Part shown: positions 32,863 to 43,796 of the stretch, piece by piece
How the letters are laid out: every line of letters starts with the position of its first letter
Position numbering within the stretch: position 1 is the first letter of the stretch
DNA from: Nipponacmea schrenckii
Lineage: Eukaryota; Mollusca; Gastropoda; Lottiidae
Assembly (NCBI GenBank): GCA_030562195.1
Contig: JAUJPP010000011.1
Span: 10,788,001-10,852,000 of the forward strand
DNA length: 64,000 bases
Direction: 5' to 3'
Program-made: the position numbers and the translations under genes
Notes under the pieces: model-generated
Told to the model about the DNA's origin: nothing
Databases searched by the model: none
Seen by the model: the letters and a program-made list of their open reading frames with translations, nothing else

Positions 32863-34151
32863 TTACTCTCCAACAATCTGTCGTCTCAAGATGTCTCTTT
32901 TGTTAGCACCCTGAGCATCATTTTCCAAGACACCTGCTTGGTTATGCCCCATGTTATCATTCAAACCATCCTCTTCGATATTCACATCTTCAAGCTCATC
33001 ATTTGACATGATGCATACCTTGTGAAGGACAAAACAGGAAATAATTACTTTGATTGTTTTCTTAACTGACCTACAATTCAACAACATTAGTCTTCGAAAT
33101 CGACCTTTAGCTCTCCCAAATGATCTTTCTATGATTGATCTAATACTTGATAATAGATAATTGAATCTTCTTTGTGCTTGAGAAAGAACTCTGACAAGGA
33201 TATCCTCCATCCCCAATTAAATGCCTCTCGCCAAAAAGATGATGATTATCCCAGAGATCGCTGTTTCGTACAACACGACTATCATTCACACTGCCTTTCC
33301 AGCCCACATACACATGGGTAAAACTCATGTCTTCACGACAAACGGCCTGTACAGTCATAGAATAATACTCCCTCCAGTTTATCATTTCTAAGGGGGGGGG
33401 GGGCTTTTATTTCAGTATGAGTACCAGTAATTCCAGGAAACCCATTCTTGTTGAAATAATAATTACATATTACTGCCTTTTCTTGATCATTAGGCCATTT
33501 TATATAATGTCTGCGCAAATGAACTCCCAATGCAACAATGACATTGCCTATTCATTTAATAACAGTCGACTCGGTAATATTAAAACGATCTGATATCTGT
33601 TTTGATGTGTCCTGGGAACCGAGGTACCAGAGCGTTACAAGAACTTTTTTCTCAACTGGGATAGGGGGTTTTCCATGCGGAACTTCTGGCTCTATCAAAG
33701 ACGGACACCGAACTACTTGTCTACATAATATCTCGTAATTCCAGGAAACCCATTCTTGTTGAAATAATAATTACATATTACTGCCTTTTCTTGATCATTA
33801 GGCCATTTTATATAATGTCTGCGCAAATGAACTCCCAATGCAACAATGACATTGCCTATTCATTTAATAACAGTCGACTCGGTAATATTAAAACGATCTG
33901 ATATCTGTTTTGATGTGTCCTGGGAACCGAGGTACCAGAGCGTTACAAGAACTTTTTTCTCAACTGGGATAGGGGGTTTTCCATGCGGAACTTCTGGCTC
34001 TATCAAAGACGGACACCGAACTACTTGTCTACATAATATCTCGTAGGTGGATGGTGCCATTCTGAAGAGTTTCTTGAAATCATCAATCAAGTAATTGTCC
34101 ACTATATCTGTGACATAGTTGCCAATTTTAATTCTGTCTGATCTCATCCTG
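32863..34151 (-). pseudogene. PIF/Harbinger transposase relic
   Basis: Reading downward from 34151 (after an agtttcag acceptor): MRSDRIKIGNYVTDIVDNYL...STYEILCRQV, then KKVLVTLWYLGSQDTSKQIS, GITGTHTEIKAPP, YSMTVQAVCREDMSFTHVYV, GSVNDSRVVRNSDLW, GDGGYP, and RSIIERSFGRAKGRFRRL to 32863. This is the order of a Harbinger (DDE_Tnp_4) nuclease. The second Asp (VND) and the Glu (IIER) are present, but the first catalytic Asp of IDGTH is Thr (ITGTH). A G run at 33391-33402 and other indels break the frame, and 308 bp are duplicated. No Myb-like partner ORF was identified with certainty. Confidence 0.85.
33429..34044. repeat. 308-bp tandem duplication inside the Harbinger relic
   Basis: ttccaggaaacccattcttg starts at 33431 and again at 33739. 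The two copies read the same throughout as far as I can compare, and each contains an identical 66-codon shadow frame. This indicates a very recent duplication or an assembly artefact. Confidence 0.95.
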
Positions 34152-34360
34152 AAACTATTAAATGATATATATATGTACTAGAAAAACCCACCTGGCAGAA
34201 TATCCAATAATGACTGGCGAAGCTTATTTAAATTAACCTAGTTTTCTAAAAACAGTTATCTGCTTCAAAATCAGGCATAAACTTTATTTAATTTTGAGTT
34301 TATGTTTCAACTATCTTTAAAAATACAGCCCATAGCGCGGCATAACCATAAATTAATGAT

Positions 34361-34640
34361 TTATTTAACCGACTTACAATGTTGACAACAACGCAACGCA
34401 ATACGTTGTCTTCCTTTGACGTTCTCTCGCTGGCAATCTGCTGGATCAAGGAGATTCTCCAGAACCAAAACTAAAGTTTCAGTAGCCATCTCCACCTGTA
34501 CTCGATTACACTGTAAACGCGGAAATTCCGGATTGGAGGACGTGGAGAGTCCGGACTGCATAATCGAATTGGCCCTTCTTAACGTCATGATGTCATTTGC
34601 TTGGATACGTTGAAAATGTCGTACGTGAGTTCTAATCTCG
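34361..34640 (-). CDS. Unassigned protein-like ORF upstream of the Harbinger relic
   Basis: The frame includes RIQANDIMTLRRANSIMQSG, then QVEMATETLVLVLENLLDPA and RQRIALRCCQHCK, with a donor-like catt|gtaagt near 34377. It could be a 5' exon for 34151 downward, but the joined phase does not fit, so the link is unproven. No family was recognised. Confidence 0.25.
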
Positions 34641-34839
34641 ATTTGGTGTGTGATAGTCCGATGACCTTGAATAAGTCATCTTCACTCATATTTCCAGTCC
34701 ACCCAGCTGTAAATGGGTAAGGATAATCCGGGAAAGATCAATGCCAAGAATTTTGGCAAAGGACCAGCTGGTAGAAAGGATCCCTGTCACGGCGGACTTG
34801 TGAACCTAAGTTGTTATCCCTGTAAAATATAGTTGTTTC

Positions 34840-35790
34840 TTTTTTTTCTTTAGTCTAGTGAGTACATCGTCAATGCTTTTCACTAATGTATTACCTTCAA
34901 TATTTGGGACAACATACAGCCCCATAAATTCTTCACGAGGGACCGGTTGACAATCCACCGTCCTCAGGCAAATGACCAATTGTTCTAGATTAGATACGTC
35001 AGTGCATTCATGTGCCATGATAGTGAAAATTGGTTGTCTCTTAATTCAGGCACACACTTCACGCAATATTTGGGATGCCATAAGTTCAAGTAATTCATTT
35101 GTTTTTGAGCAATGGGGCTATATCTGAATCTCTCATGGTTAACTGAAGTAGTTGTTGAAAATTGGAATCTTTGTCGTCGCCATCACCTCTAAATGCAAGT
35201 CCTTGACGCGATAAAAACTGAATGTTTCGCAGGATTTTCACGAAGGTAGATCTATTTGATTCCTTCTCTTTCGTATGGTGAATGGAAAGCAACTCACTAA
35301 AATCTCCTGTCGTTCCAGGAATTATAACAACACGCCTAACGAACAGCTGGCTTCATGTTGCGAAAAATATTCCTGAGCCTTCTTCCAGTTTCGGTAACCA
35401 GTGCTGATGAAGGTTTTCTCTAATTTATGGTTACTTAACTTGTTGTATACTTATGCCTTTATACTAATGAAGCAAAATGCACTATCGTCCTGATCGTCAT
35501 AATGCCGTCAGTTCCATTTCGTGAACCACGAGCCCTGGAATGATCGTTTCTGCTTACCGTTAGTCGAAGTTGGGAACTTTTTAATTACTTGTTTCGGAGT
35601 ACTTCTGAGTGGTGGGTCACCTTTTTCTGGCTTGAGTGAATAAGATTTCCCATGGTTTTCTTTGCTTGGCCTCCTCATATGAGCTTGAAGTGCTAATAGT
35701 TTCTGACTTTATGGCATCATCAAGAATTTCATCTAGCGAGAGCACATCTTTCAGATTGGTTTCATTAATCTAAGGGCGGATTTTTTTTCT
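34840..35790 (-). pseudogene. hAT-like transposase relic (TTF zinc finger plus DUF4371)
   Basis: From about 35560 downward: KRSFQGSWFTKWN-HYD-DDSAFCF, a TTF-type zinc-finger start; then RSTFVKILRNIQFLSRQGLA, FRGDGDDKDSNFQQLLQL; then ELMASQILREVCA, and after a shift IMAHECTDVSNLEQLVICLR, EEFMGLYVVPNIEGNTLVKS. This is the N-terminal half of the DUF4371/hAT family often annotated as ZMYM-like. The following CYDGASNM box and the dimerisation domain are absent. Several stops and shifts occur. An acidic leader (KDVLSLDEILDDAIKSE) lies at about 35740. Confidence 0.7.
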
Positions 35791-36204
35791 GATTTGGTAA
35801 AAAATGTTTTTATCGCAAATTGCGATTTTTTTCTATGCTCCGTGTCTTAGCTACCAGGTTCTTTCCCCTCATTGCATTTTTTATCGCAGATTTAAAAAGG
35901 GACTAAATGGTTTGGTTCAAATAAGATCACAGGAGTTGTATCAAAGTCTGCATCTCTGGTCCACAATATATATAAAGTGTGTCTTCATTTATATGTCACG
36001 TCGTTGTACGATTAGTGTTTATTGGACCGTTCAGTATTGGACGTGGCTTGTATAATACCTTATGGTATATGCAAATATCTGTGCAGTATTGTCGCGTATT
36101 CGTGTTCTATGACACTGGATTAAATGTATGACACTAGAATTAAATGTAATAACACCATTGATGGTTCGACATGTTTATTTACTGTAAGCCTTGAAGTACA
36201 TTAC
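35791..36204. other. No gene seen
   Basis: AT-rich spacer ending at agggagataactcc (36212-36226), a motif repeated in this window. Confidence 0.4.
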
Positions 36205-36845
36205 ATACTATAAAGGGAGATAACTCCATACAACAATAAGAATAAAAGAGTTATCTTTCTTGATTAATCGATATTCAGATATACTGTATGTCAATGCAGT
36301 TACTTTACAGGTATTTTTTGCCTCAATTTTAATTAAGCTAGAAAGGTCTTTAATGTTGTAATAATTTTGTAAACTCTCATCTATGTATCCAACAGCAAAT
36401 GAACATACACGTCTTAAGACGCCGGGTGTCTTTCCAGAAATTTAATCATTTTAGGGCAAGTCAATTCATATTCGTAAGAGTTTATGTATAATTCTGCAGT
36501 TGCAAGAATTCGTAGGCAATTTGAAAGCGATTTGTTACCACAAAGATATATTGAAGACGAATTGAAAAGGCAACTGTCATTGCCAGTTGATGCCACCGCT
36601 GCATACTGTGTTTTTTTCACACTATTTACTTCCAACGGTATGAGATTTGTTGAGAAACGGTCAATCATGTGACTAATGTTAATTTTATTTCGCAAAAAGT
36701 CATTTTTATTAGCAATACATTTCAAAAGACAATCAATATCATTGTTTTGCATAAGCAAATATACTTGTTCAACATCCATAGTAATCTTAATCACATACAG
36801 CGCTCGCGAGTAGTGCGTGTCTAGAATAATGAAATTATCTGACAA
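36205..36845 (-). pseudogene. OTU-like (vertnin-related) domain fragment
   Basis: The frame from 36845 (ATG at MDVEQVYLLMQNND) carries KKTQYAAVASTGNDSCLFNS, then SSIYLCGNKSLSNCLRILAT and AELYINSYEYE. This matches the OTU-like module found in vertnin-related invertebrate proteins (GDGNCLFNS-S...G...S..LR.LTA.EL). The Cys of the putative nucleophile block is kept, but the loop reads N-D-S-C. The frame stops at 36414. Shifting frame lets it continue (GVLRRVCSFAVGYIDESLQN...IEAKNTCK...) to about 36205, so a frameshift, not a true stop, ended it. No peptidase role can be claimed. Confidence 0.5.
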
Positions 36846-36893
36846 CAGGGTTGGTTATCTCACGAGAAAACCTTTGGGAGATAACCAACCCTG
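36846..36893. repeat. Perfect 16-bp hairpin
   Basis: cagggttggttatctc (36846-36861) pairs exactly with 36878-36893 across a 16-nt loop. The arm shares the gagataac core of the dispersed agggagataact motif. Confidence 0.9.
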
Positions 36894-36918
36894 CTAGAAA
36901 TTTCACGTATAATTTTTA

Positions 36919-37570
36919 TACGCCCTCACATGAAATGTATATTGTGATCAACTTTCTGTTTGTCTGTCTGTCGTCTGTTCACATTTGCTTGTGCTCACTC
37001 TACAGACTACAGTTTTCAATGGATTTTAATAATTTATGGTATGCGAGTTCATGGCATCACAAAGAGGAACTGTATTGATTTTGGTGATGATCGGATAATA
37101 GTTAGCGGAGATACAGTGTCCGACTTAGCGTGATTTCGGAAAAATGAGAATAGCTGTCTTGTGCTCACTCTACAGTTTTGATTGGATTTTAATAAGTTTT
37201 GGTATGTGAGTTCATGGCATCACAACTGTCTTGTGCTCACTCTACAGACTAATATTTAGCGGAGATTTGATTGGATTTTAATATTTTTTGGTATCTGAAT
37301 TCATGGCATCACAAAGAAAAATTTTGGTGATGATCGGATAATTTTAAGCAGAAATACAGTGTCCGACTTCGCAAAAATGAGAATAGCTGTCTTGTGCTCA
37401 CTCTACAAACTACAGTTTTGATTGCATTTTAATAAGCACTCTACTTAAGTGACAATTTTGATCCATATTTAGTCTGATTTCATGGTACACCTATGAATTT
37501 TTGCCCATTATCTGTTAAAGCGGAACATGAATTCTTGCCCATTATCTGATAAGCCTGAGGAGGGCGTATC
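36919..37570. mobile_element. MITE-like element with tacgccctc ends and internal repeats
   Basis: atacgccctcac near 36919 and gagggcgtat near 37561 are inverted. The interior has three to four partial copies of gtgctcactctacaga...ggattttaata...catggcatcacaa (about 36991, 37161, 37231 and 37396). No ORF. Confidence 0.6.
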
Positions 37571-40333
37571 TGCACGCTATGCGTGCCTATGTTTGTGTTT
37601 TCAAGGGATGTAATACCTGCTTCTATTTACAGATATATATAGGATTATTTTTATGAATGATTTGTCGATTCATATCTTTGACATAAGTCGAACTTAAGAC
37701 GGTTCTAGTCAAAAAAAAATTTAAAGTCATTCTCTGATTAGTCCAATTTAAGCAGTTGAGCTGTAGCCTATTGAGATATCAAAAATTCCGGACAAAATCT
37801 TTGCTACGGGCCTGATGAGACATTCAACATGTAAAATGTTCAATTACCCAGATTGGTATTTAAGGGAGAAAACTCCTGAAGCAATTCGATTTAAACTTTG
37901 TCGTTAATCGCGTTTTCACAAAAGAAAAATTGTATCAAACAACCACACATTTAATGTTGAAACATGTATTACATAACTTATTATTTTTATCTATATATTA
38001 ACTTTTTATTTTCTTTTAGGGAAGGTTCCGCTTTCTAGCACCATTCATTACTAAATAGGCCAGCAGGCAAAAACTGAGACTGAAGAACTATGCATTTTTT
38101 CTAAGATACAAGACAACACAACCTTATCAAAAAAAGTTTTTCAACCAAAACGAACCCTGTCCTATTTTATTCTCAGATGGAAATGCGATAAAACACACTT
38201 TTGCCCAGTTTTCAAATAGCATTAACTTCAAAACTAAACGATGAGCTAGTTATAAATACTTATAGGGCCACATAGGTGCTTAGTCAAAGACTTCTGTGAT
38301 TTCAAGAATCCGATTGCTCTGAAGACAACGTCACATGTCAAAATATATAATGGGTAAATACGGGAGATAACTCCTACCACTAAAGTCTATTCTAGAGTTA
38401 ATGATATCATACATTCTTAAAATAAGCGTTATGTTAACATGAATTTTGATGTGACCAACTGTTACTGTCTGTAAGGTTTTTAAAGCGATTTAATCCAATT
38501 GGGAGGTGAGGAGGCCAAGTAAACTGCTTCCTGCAAACCATTAGGAAATTATGTAGCATACAAAACGTGTATATCTTGAAAATAAAATATATTTAAACCG
38601 AACCCGGTTCAGGTATCAAGGACATTATTCATAGTTAATCAATCTCAATGTCACTCACATCATCGTTATCATTACTTTTCTGTGTCGTGATCCACAGTAT
38701 TCATTTGTTTATTATTTCAGAAAATTTCTAAAAGTATGTGCAAGATTTTTAACAGGAGCACCTGACACTTTCACATTCTGTCTTGCAACCATTGTACAGT
38801 TTCCAATATACTGTTTAGTACAAACATTCTTTTCGTCCAATCAACAACATATTTTTCTGCCAACCATATCCTCATAAGGGGCAGAAAAGTAGGACGTAAA
38901 ACTCCATTGATTTCAACGCCATTAATATCCAACTGTTGATGGGATTCTTATCTATTGTTCCATGGTTTTATGATACATTGCAGCTTGGTAATTCTTCAAC
39001 ATAAAAACTAAAACTGGGTAAATGTGTGTTTAATATATTTTTAAAATAATGTTCATGTTAAAGTCCTGTTTCACCAACTAGGTCATCACCTTACCATACA
39101 AAAGTTAAGATATTATTGAGGAGGATGGCTTGTTGCACATTCAATTCGTCAGGGGTTCTGTAAACCCCTTCTGGGTCGGTTGGCACCACCTGCATGTCGT
39201 GACTGTTTTTTTTATTATCTCCATAAACGTGAAAATATTCGAATGGCTTGCAGAATATTTGAATAATTTTAAGTGTCACCCTTCGACGTGGTTGGTTTGT
39301 TCTTGGGCTCTCAATTTTGAAGTGCTTCCACATCAGGCCTTAACAACCTTCAACCAACTGTTTATCGTGACCTAGTCTGCTAGAGGCCAGCTAGTATTAA
39401 CATGTAGAGGGAAGGCACACCCAATAAATTGTTTGCACACTATCATTGTTCTGGTAGGTACCTTGTAAGCACGTGTTGCATTCTGGTCTATCTTTAAAAA
39501 TTGTAGTAGATTTAACAAGAAAGAAAGAAACAACTATATTTACAAGTAATGATAAATAACATAACTTAACTCGAGACCATAAACATACCTAGTTATATTT
39601 TAGGTAAAAAAGGATTATAATTTTTTTTTTCATTGAAAAGAATGAAAATGAGTTCATGGGCATAGGTTCTGTACTAAGGGTACTTCCCCCTCACCTTGCC
39701 TGAGTCACAGTATTTATTTTATTATTATTTTTTTTCGTAGTTCGCCGGACACAACATATTTGAGAATTGTCAACAAAAAATAAACAGGAAAGAAATACAG
39801 GAATAATATTGAGCAGAATTCTAAAAAAAAAAATGCTACTTCCATCAATCACCCAATGCTAGAATATGTTGAACCAAATTCTTTTTATAAAATTCAATCA
39901 TCTTTCGTTCTATATTCTTGCAACACAATCTATCAAAATTTACTTCAATTGTCAGAGATTAACCTGCTTTAAAAAAGCGACAACACTTTGCTTTCACGCA
40001 AACGATTGTATCGACAACGTGGTGCAGTCGGTAAGAAACGAGGATTCCGATTATTAAGAAAGTCACACATAACTTTTATAAAAGTTAATAAACAAGCTGA
40101 CAACTCTTAGCAAAAACTAATTTTAGTGCAGCGGTATGGAAACCCATCATATTCTTCCGAATCAAACAATTCGACTGCTGGCACAAGCCTACCAATTTTA
40201 GATACTAGTACTGTCTGAAAAATCTACGAAAATGTTTAATAAATATCCCTCAGATACTTAGCTATAGCTTTCTGCTTAAAGGTAACTGCCTGTTTCGCCA
40301 TTTTCCTTGCCTTACACTGACTTTAAGTAAGGG
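37571..40333. other. No gene supported
   Basis: AT-rich. Variants of agggagataactcc occur near 37863 and 38362. A minus-strand frame at 39091-39333 (VPTDPEGVYRTPDELNVQQA) is open but unrecognised and lacks splice or start support. Confidence 0.4.
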
Positions 40334-40438
40334 ATAAAGGCCGAAAACTGTAATTTCTGTCAACAGAAGAAACAACTGAGGGTGTTAACCCCGAAGTTAT
40401 TTTTTTTGTTGACAGAAAGTTCAGTTTGAGGCATTTAT
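40334..40438. repeat. Imperfect hairpin
   Basis: 40334-40364 (ataaaggccgaaaactgtaa...ctgtcaac) pairs with 40408-40438 with several mismatches; the loop is about 43 nt. Confidence 0.6.
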
Positions 40439-40983
40439 CTGTCTTTAAACATAGTATCTTATTGAAGGGCAAAGTGTAGCACTTCTAGATGTTGAAATGA
40501 CTTCACGTTGTGTTTTAATATTTTTATTAGGTATATGTCTTCTAACAAGGTGGTGAGAGAGATATAGGAGATTGGTGGCGGCGACTTTTCCTCTGGTCTC
40601 CCTCCCGGTCCAGGCTTGACAATCTCTCTTATACCCTGGATTCCCAACATGCAGGCTATTGGCTGGCGCAGCTTTAATGCAAGCTGTCCACTCCAAACAT
40701 GCATGCACAGTCAGCATTAATCTAGATCAATAATACAGGACACTCTCTCATCACCTTTTCAGTTAAAAACAATAATACAATATCAAATAAATTGTAGCTA
40801 GATTAAAGGGACTACATCAGAACCTATAAAGTGTCACAAAAGCAGTCATAATTAAATTCAATGCACATTTGTCAGTTGTAATATGTTGTGTAACAAATGT
40901 TTCATGTGAAGATTTTCATTAACGAAGCACATTATTTGCATGCATTGACTAAGTTGCTGAAACAATAACACGTGTTATTTCCC

Positions 40984-41221
40984 AAAATACAATTTTTACA
41001 TGCTATTTTCACTATTACAAAAGCCAAAATTCTTAAGACTAATGATAAAACGCAAATTTAGTGATAGTCATTTCACCTCATACTTAGATATTTATACATT
41101 TCTAGAAAGAAGAAAAAAACAAAATGACACAAAACGTCTTGAGTTTTACACTTTTAGTTTGTCCCTTCACTTTTGTCATTTCGCTTTTGTCATATCTATA
41201 TTTTTACGACCATCACGTGTC
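40984..41221 (+). repeat. Left long terminal inverted repeat
   Basis: Reverse complement of 43009-43270; includes gtcttgagttttacactttt and tcacctcatacttagatatt. Confidence 0.85.
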
Positions 41222-41487
41222 TGTCACGTGGTTTAAAATATTAGAATATATACTGATAATGTGAACATTAATAGGTCGTGTCATCTTTATGTTTAGTTAA
41301 ATTTTGATCACTATTCTTAGGAATTGATTTCAAATCTTGTCGATCATATCTTATTAAAAGTGGTATTTCAAATTCAAAAAATTCATCCAACCCTACTTTA
41401 ACCCCATTTTGGAATTGCCTGATAACATGAGAATAAAATGTCTTAATTCCGTTTCATTCGTACACTTCGGTGTAATATGCCAATTTT

Positions 41488-41940
41488 TTAAAATAGTTTT
41501 AGACGTCCATGTCTCTCCGAACCAGCCAAACTCTTACTTGAAATGATTTCGAGCTCCCCGGCCACGAAGAGATTGAAATCATGGTCCTCAAATTCAATTT
41601 TCGAACCAGCATATTCGAATTGGAGGCGAGCCCACGCCTGTTTTCGTATACTTGATCCGACGGGTGGTGCCCGATTTTCGGGAAGACCGCTGTCGAGAGT
41701 TTGCGAGAGCCTTGATATCGTGTCACTCCTGGTCACAGCTGGAACTCTCATTTTTCTCTGATTCGTTGGAAGAGTCCCCAAGGTTCAAAATTGCCGCTAT
41801 TCGACAATTTGCTTGGCTGCTTAGCACTGCGTCGGATCTTAAGTCGTTTAAGCAAGGCTTACCATCTGTACTTTTGGGGTTGAGTCGCTCATTATTTCCC
41901 CTCTTCATCACACTAGAAATATACAAACAGCCAGCCTTGC
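41488..41940 (-). pseudogene. C-terminal fragment of an integrase-like element protein
   Basis: From 41930: STDGKPCLNDLRSDAVLSSQ, frameshift, then QAWARLQFEYAGSKIEFEDH and DFNLFVAGELEIISSKSLAG-SERHGRLKLF. The phrase F-NLFVAGELEII...ER-GRL-L recurs in uncharacterised transposon proteins of aquatic invertebrates, as far as I remember. No catalytic residues can be assigned. It belongs with 42286-42926 upstream on the same strand. Confidence 0.35.
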
Positions 41941-42285
41941 GCTCAGGTAATTAACCCTTTTTATTTTGACCAAAATGTTACTATGACAAAAAAACTTGCA
42001 GTGGAAGCTACAAAATTGTACAATCAAAAAAAAAAAAAATAATTAGGCAAATAGACGCTGCTGTTAAATAAGGTTGCATATCTCATTATTATGAAATAAT
42101 CAATATTATTGGACATCGATTGTGGAACGGAATGGAATTAATGGGAGACATCTAAATTAATCGGAGAATTAATGACCATAATGTTCCATGTTCATATTTT
42201 AAGAACCTATGGCACATTTTCATATGTTAAATCGGATACAAACTATTATAAACTTGAGTTAAATAGTGTACAAACAAGAGTTAAA

Positions 42286-42926
42286 TCAGGGAAAAACATA
42301 CATTGTCTTTGAGTATAATTTTATCTCCAATTTAATTGACAAGAACAAGTCACCGATCTGACTGGTGATCAATAATCTATTACTAAGTGTTTGTGAATAA
42401 AATGCATCTGAGCACTGTAAAATCTTAATGAAATGACATTGCCAAATCAGTTTTAAGACGGTATAAGAAACTATATTTGTGAGTCTGTATAAATAATAGT
42501 CGATAGTGTCAGCTCCTTCCATGGCCCTTCCAACTCTCCACTCTTTAAATGTGTGATATTTTACTTTAAAGTTATTTGTTACATAAAACTCGAAAATACT
42601 TTCTGGTACATCATACTCTGGTCTACCAACAAGTCCATTTTTGAAGAAAGGGGGAAGGGTCATATTCACACTTTCGCTATGAGCTACATTTCGATATAAA
42701 GTTGTCGAAACATTTAATGAAACGTATGCCTGTTCTTTGCAAGTTAAACGTTTGACATGTCATGAAATACTTTAAGCTCTGCAACCATTTCCATCACACA
42801 TTCCAGCTGAAATGCCAAATATTCCTCAGAGGTCCTACCGGAATGACTGTCGGCAAAGGAAGCTAGATTACGAAGCTTACGGCAAATTTCGGTAAATTCT
42901 CGAATAAAGATAAACAATACTAACAT
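42286..42926 (-). pseudogene. N-terminal fragments of an integrase-like element protein
   Basis: 42926-42744 reads RKLRNLASFADSHSGRTSEE, then YLAFQLECVMEMVAELKVFH. 42669 onward reads PPFFKNGLVGRPEYDVPESI, then FEFYVTNNFKVK. These resemble the start of the eukaryotic integrase-core family in which a GRP-x-(F/Y)-x-(I/V)-P-E-S-x-L-E-F segment precedes a helix-turn-helix. The integrase core that should follow is absent; the frame degenerates after KYHTFKEW. Confidence 0.4.
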
Positions 42927-43008
42927 CCGGAAAGCTTCGTAGTGAGTTGCTTGCCCTTAGATCGGGAGTATTCATTTCACATTCTTTAATATTTTAAACC
43001 AGGTTATA

Positions 43009-43270
43009 GGCACGTGATGGTCGTAAAAATATAGATTTGACAAGCGAAATGGCAAACGTGAAGGGACAAAAGAGAAGACGTATATTGCATTTGTAATATT
43101 AAAAGTGTAAAACTCAAGACGTTTTGTGTCATTTTGTATTTTTTCTTTCTAGAAATGTATAAATATCTAAGTATGAGGTGAAATGACTATCACTTAATTT
43201 GCGTTTTATCATTAGTCTTACGAATTCTGGCTTTTGTACTAGTGAAAATAGCATGTAAAAATTGTATTTT
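43009..43270 (-). repeat. Right long terminal inverted repeat
   Basis: Pairs with 40984-41221; begins gcacgtgatggtcgtaaaaa and ends gtaaaaattgtatttt. Confidence 0.85.
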
Positions 43271-43796
43271 GTAAGATGTACAGTACAGTAGATGCATTTT
43301 ATCTGCGTCCCAAGAAGATGCTATGCTTTGATATTAGGTACTACTGTTTCTTTTTCCTTTTCGTGGCTCATTAATTTAGTCTTGTCGCCAACATCAAATT
43401 TTATCATGTCATTTATTCCATCCATGGTGCGAAATTTCTCAAAGCGTACATGTAGTCTGCCATTATAATTTTCTTCTTAGACCAAAAAGAGGGCGTATCT
43501 CGAGCGTTTTTGGAGAAATTAAACAGAGCTGACTCAAGGTTTCTCTATTACGATATTGTCCCATTTCGGTTGCATAAACTTGGTAGGTCTAATAGCAGCA
43601 GGCTGACTGGCCTTATCGACATACCTTACATTGGTGGATTAAGCCATTATTATAAAATAAAGATGTTAGAATGAATAAATAAGTGAAAAAAAAAGAGAAC
43701 AATGAAAACAAACCTGTGAAAGCTTTCAGGGTAGTACAGCTTCAAAGACTCCGCCATTTAATTATCGGCCGCCCAAAGAAATGAAAGAAAGATTAA
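43271..43796. other. No gene seen
   Basis: Contains gagggcgtatct near 43489, a match to the right end of the 36.9-37.6 kb element. Confidence 0.4.

Larger units (their letters stand above)
40984..43270 (-). mobile_element. 2.3-kb element with ~240-260 bp terminal inverted repeats
   Basis: The left repeat (40984 to about 41221) and right repeat (about 43009 to 43270) match in inverted order over nearly their whole length, from outer aaaatacaatttttacatgc to inner tatttttacgaccatcacgtg. The right copy carries a ~28-bp insertion (near 43074-43102). Between them are minus-strand fragments of one integrase-family gene. Long TIRs plus a single internal gene is a classic DNA-transposon layout; the catalytic core is missing. 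No clear target duplication was seen. Confidence 0.7.

Noticed and set aside
39091..39333. Minus-strand 80-codon frame (GVYRTPDELNVQQA)
   Set aside because: No ATG, splice or homology support; the opposite strand is equally open.
41499..41954. Overlapping ORFs on the plus strand as genes
   Set aside because: The minus-strand frame has the recognisable LFVAGELEII text; the plus frames are shadows.
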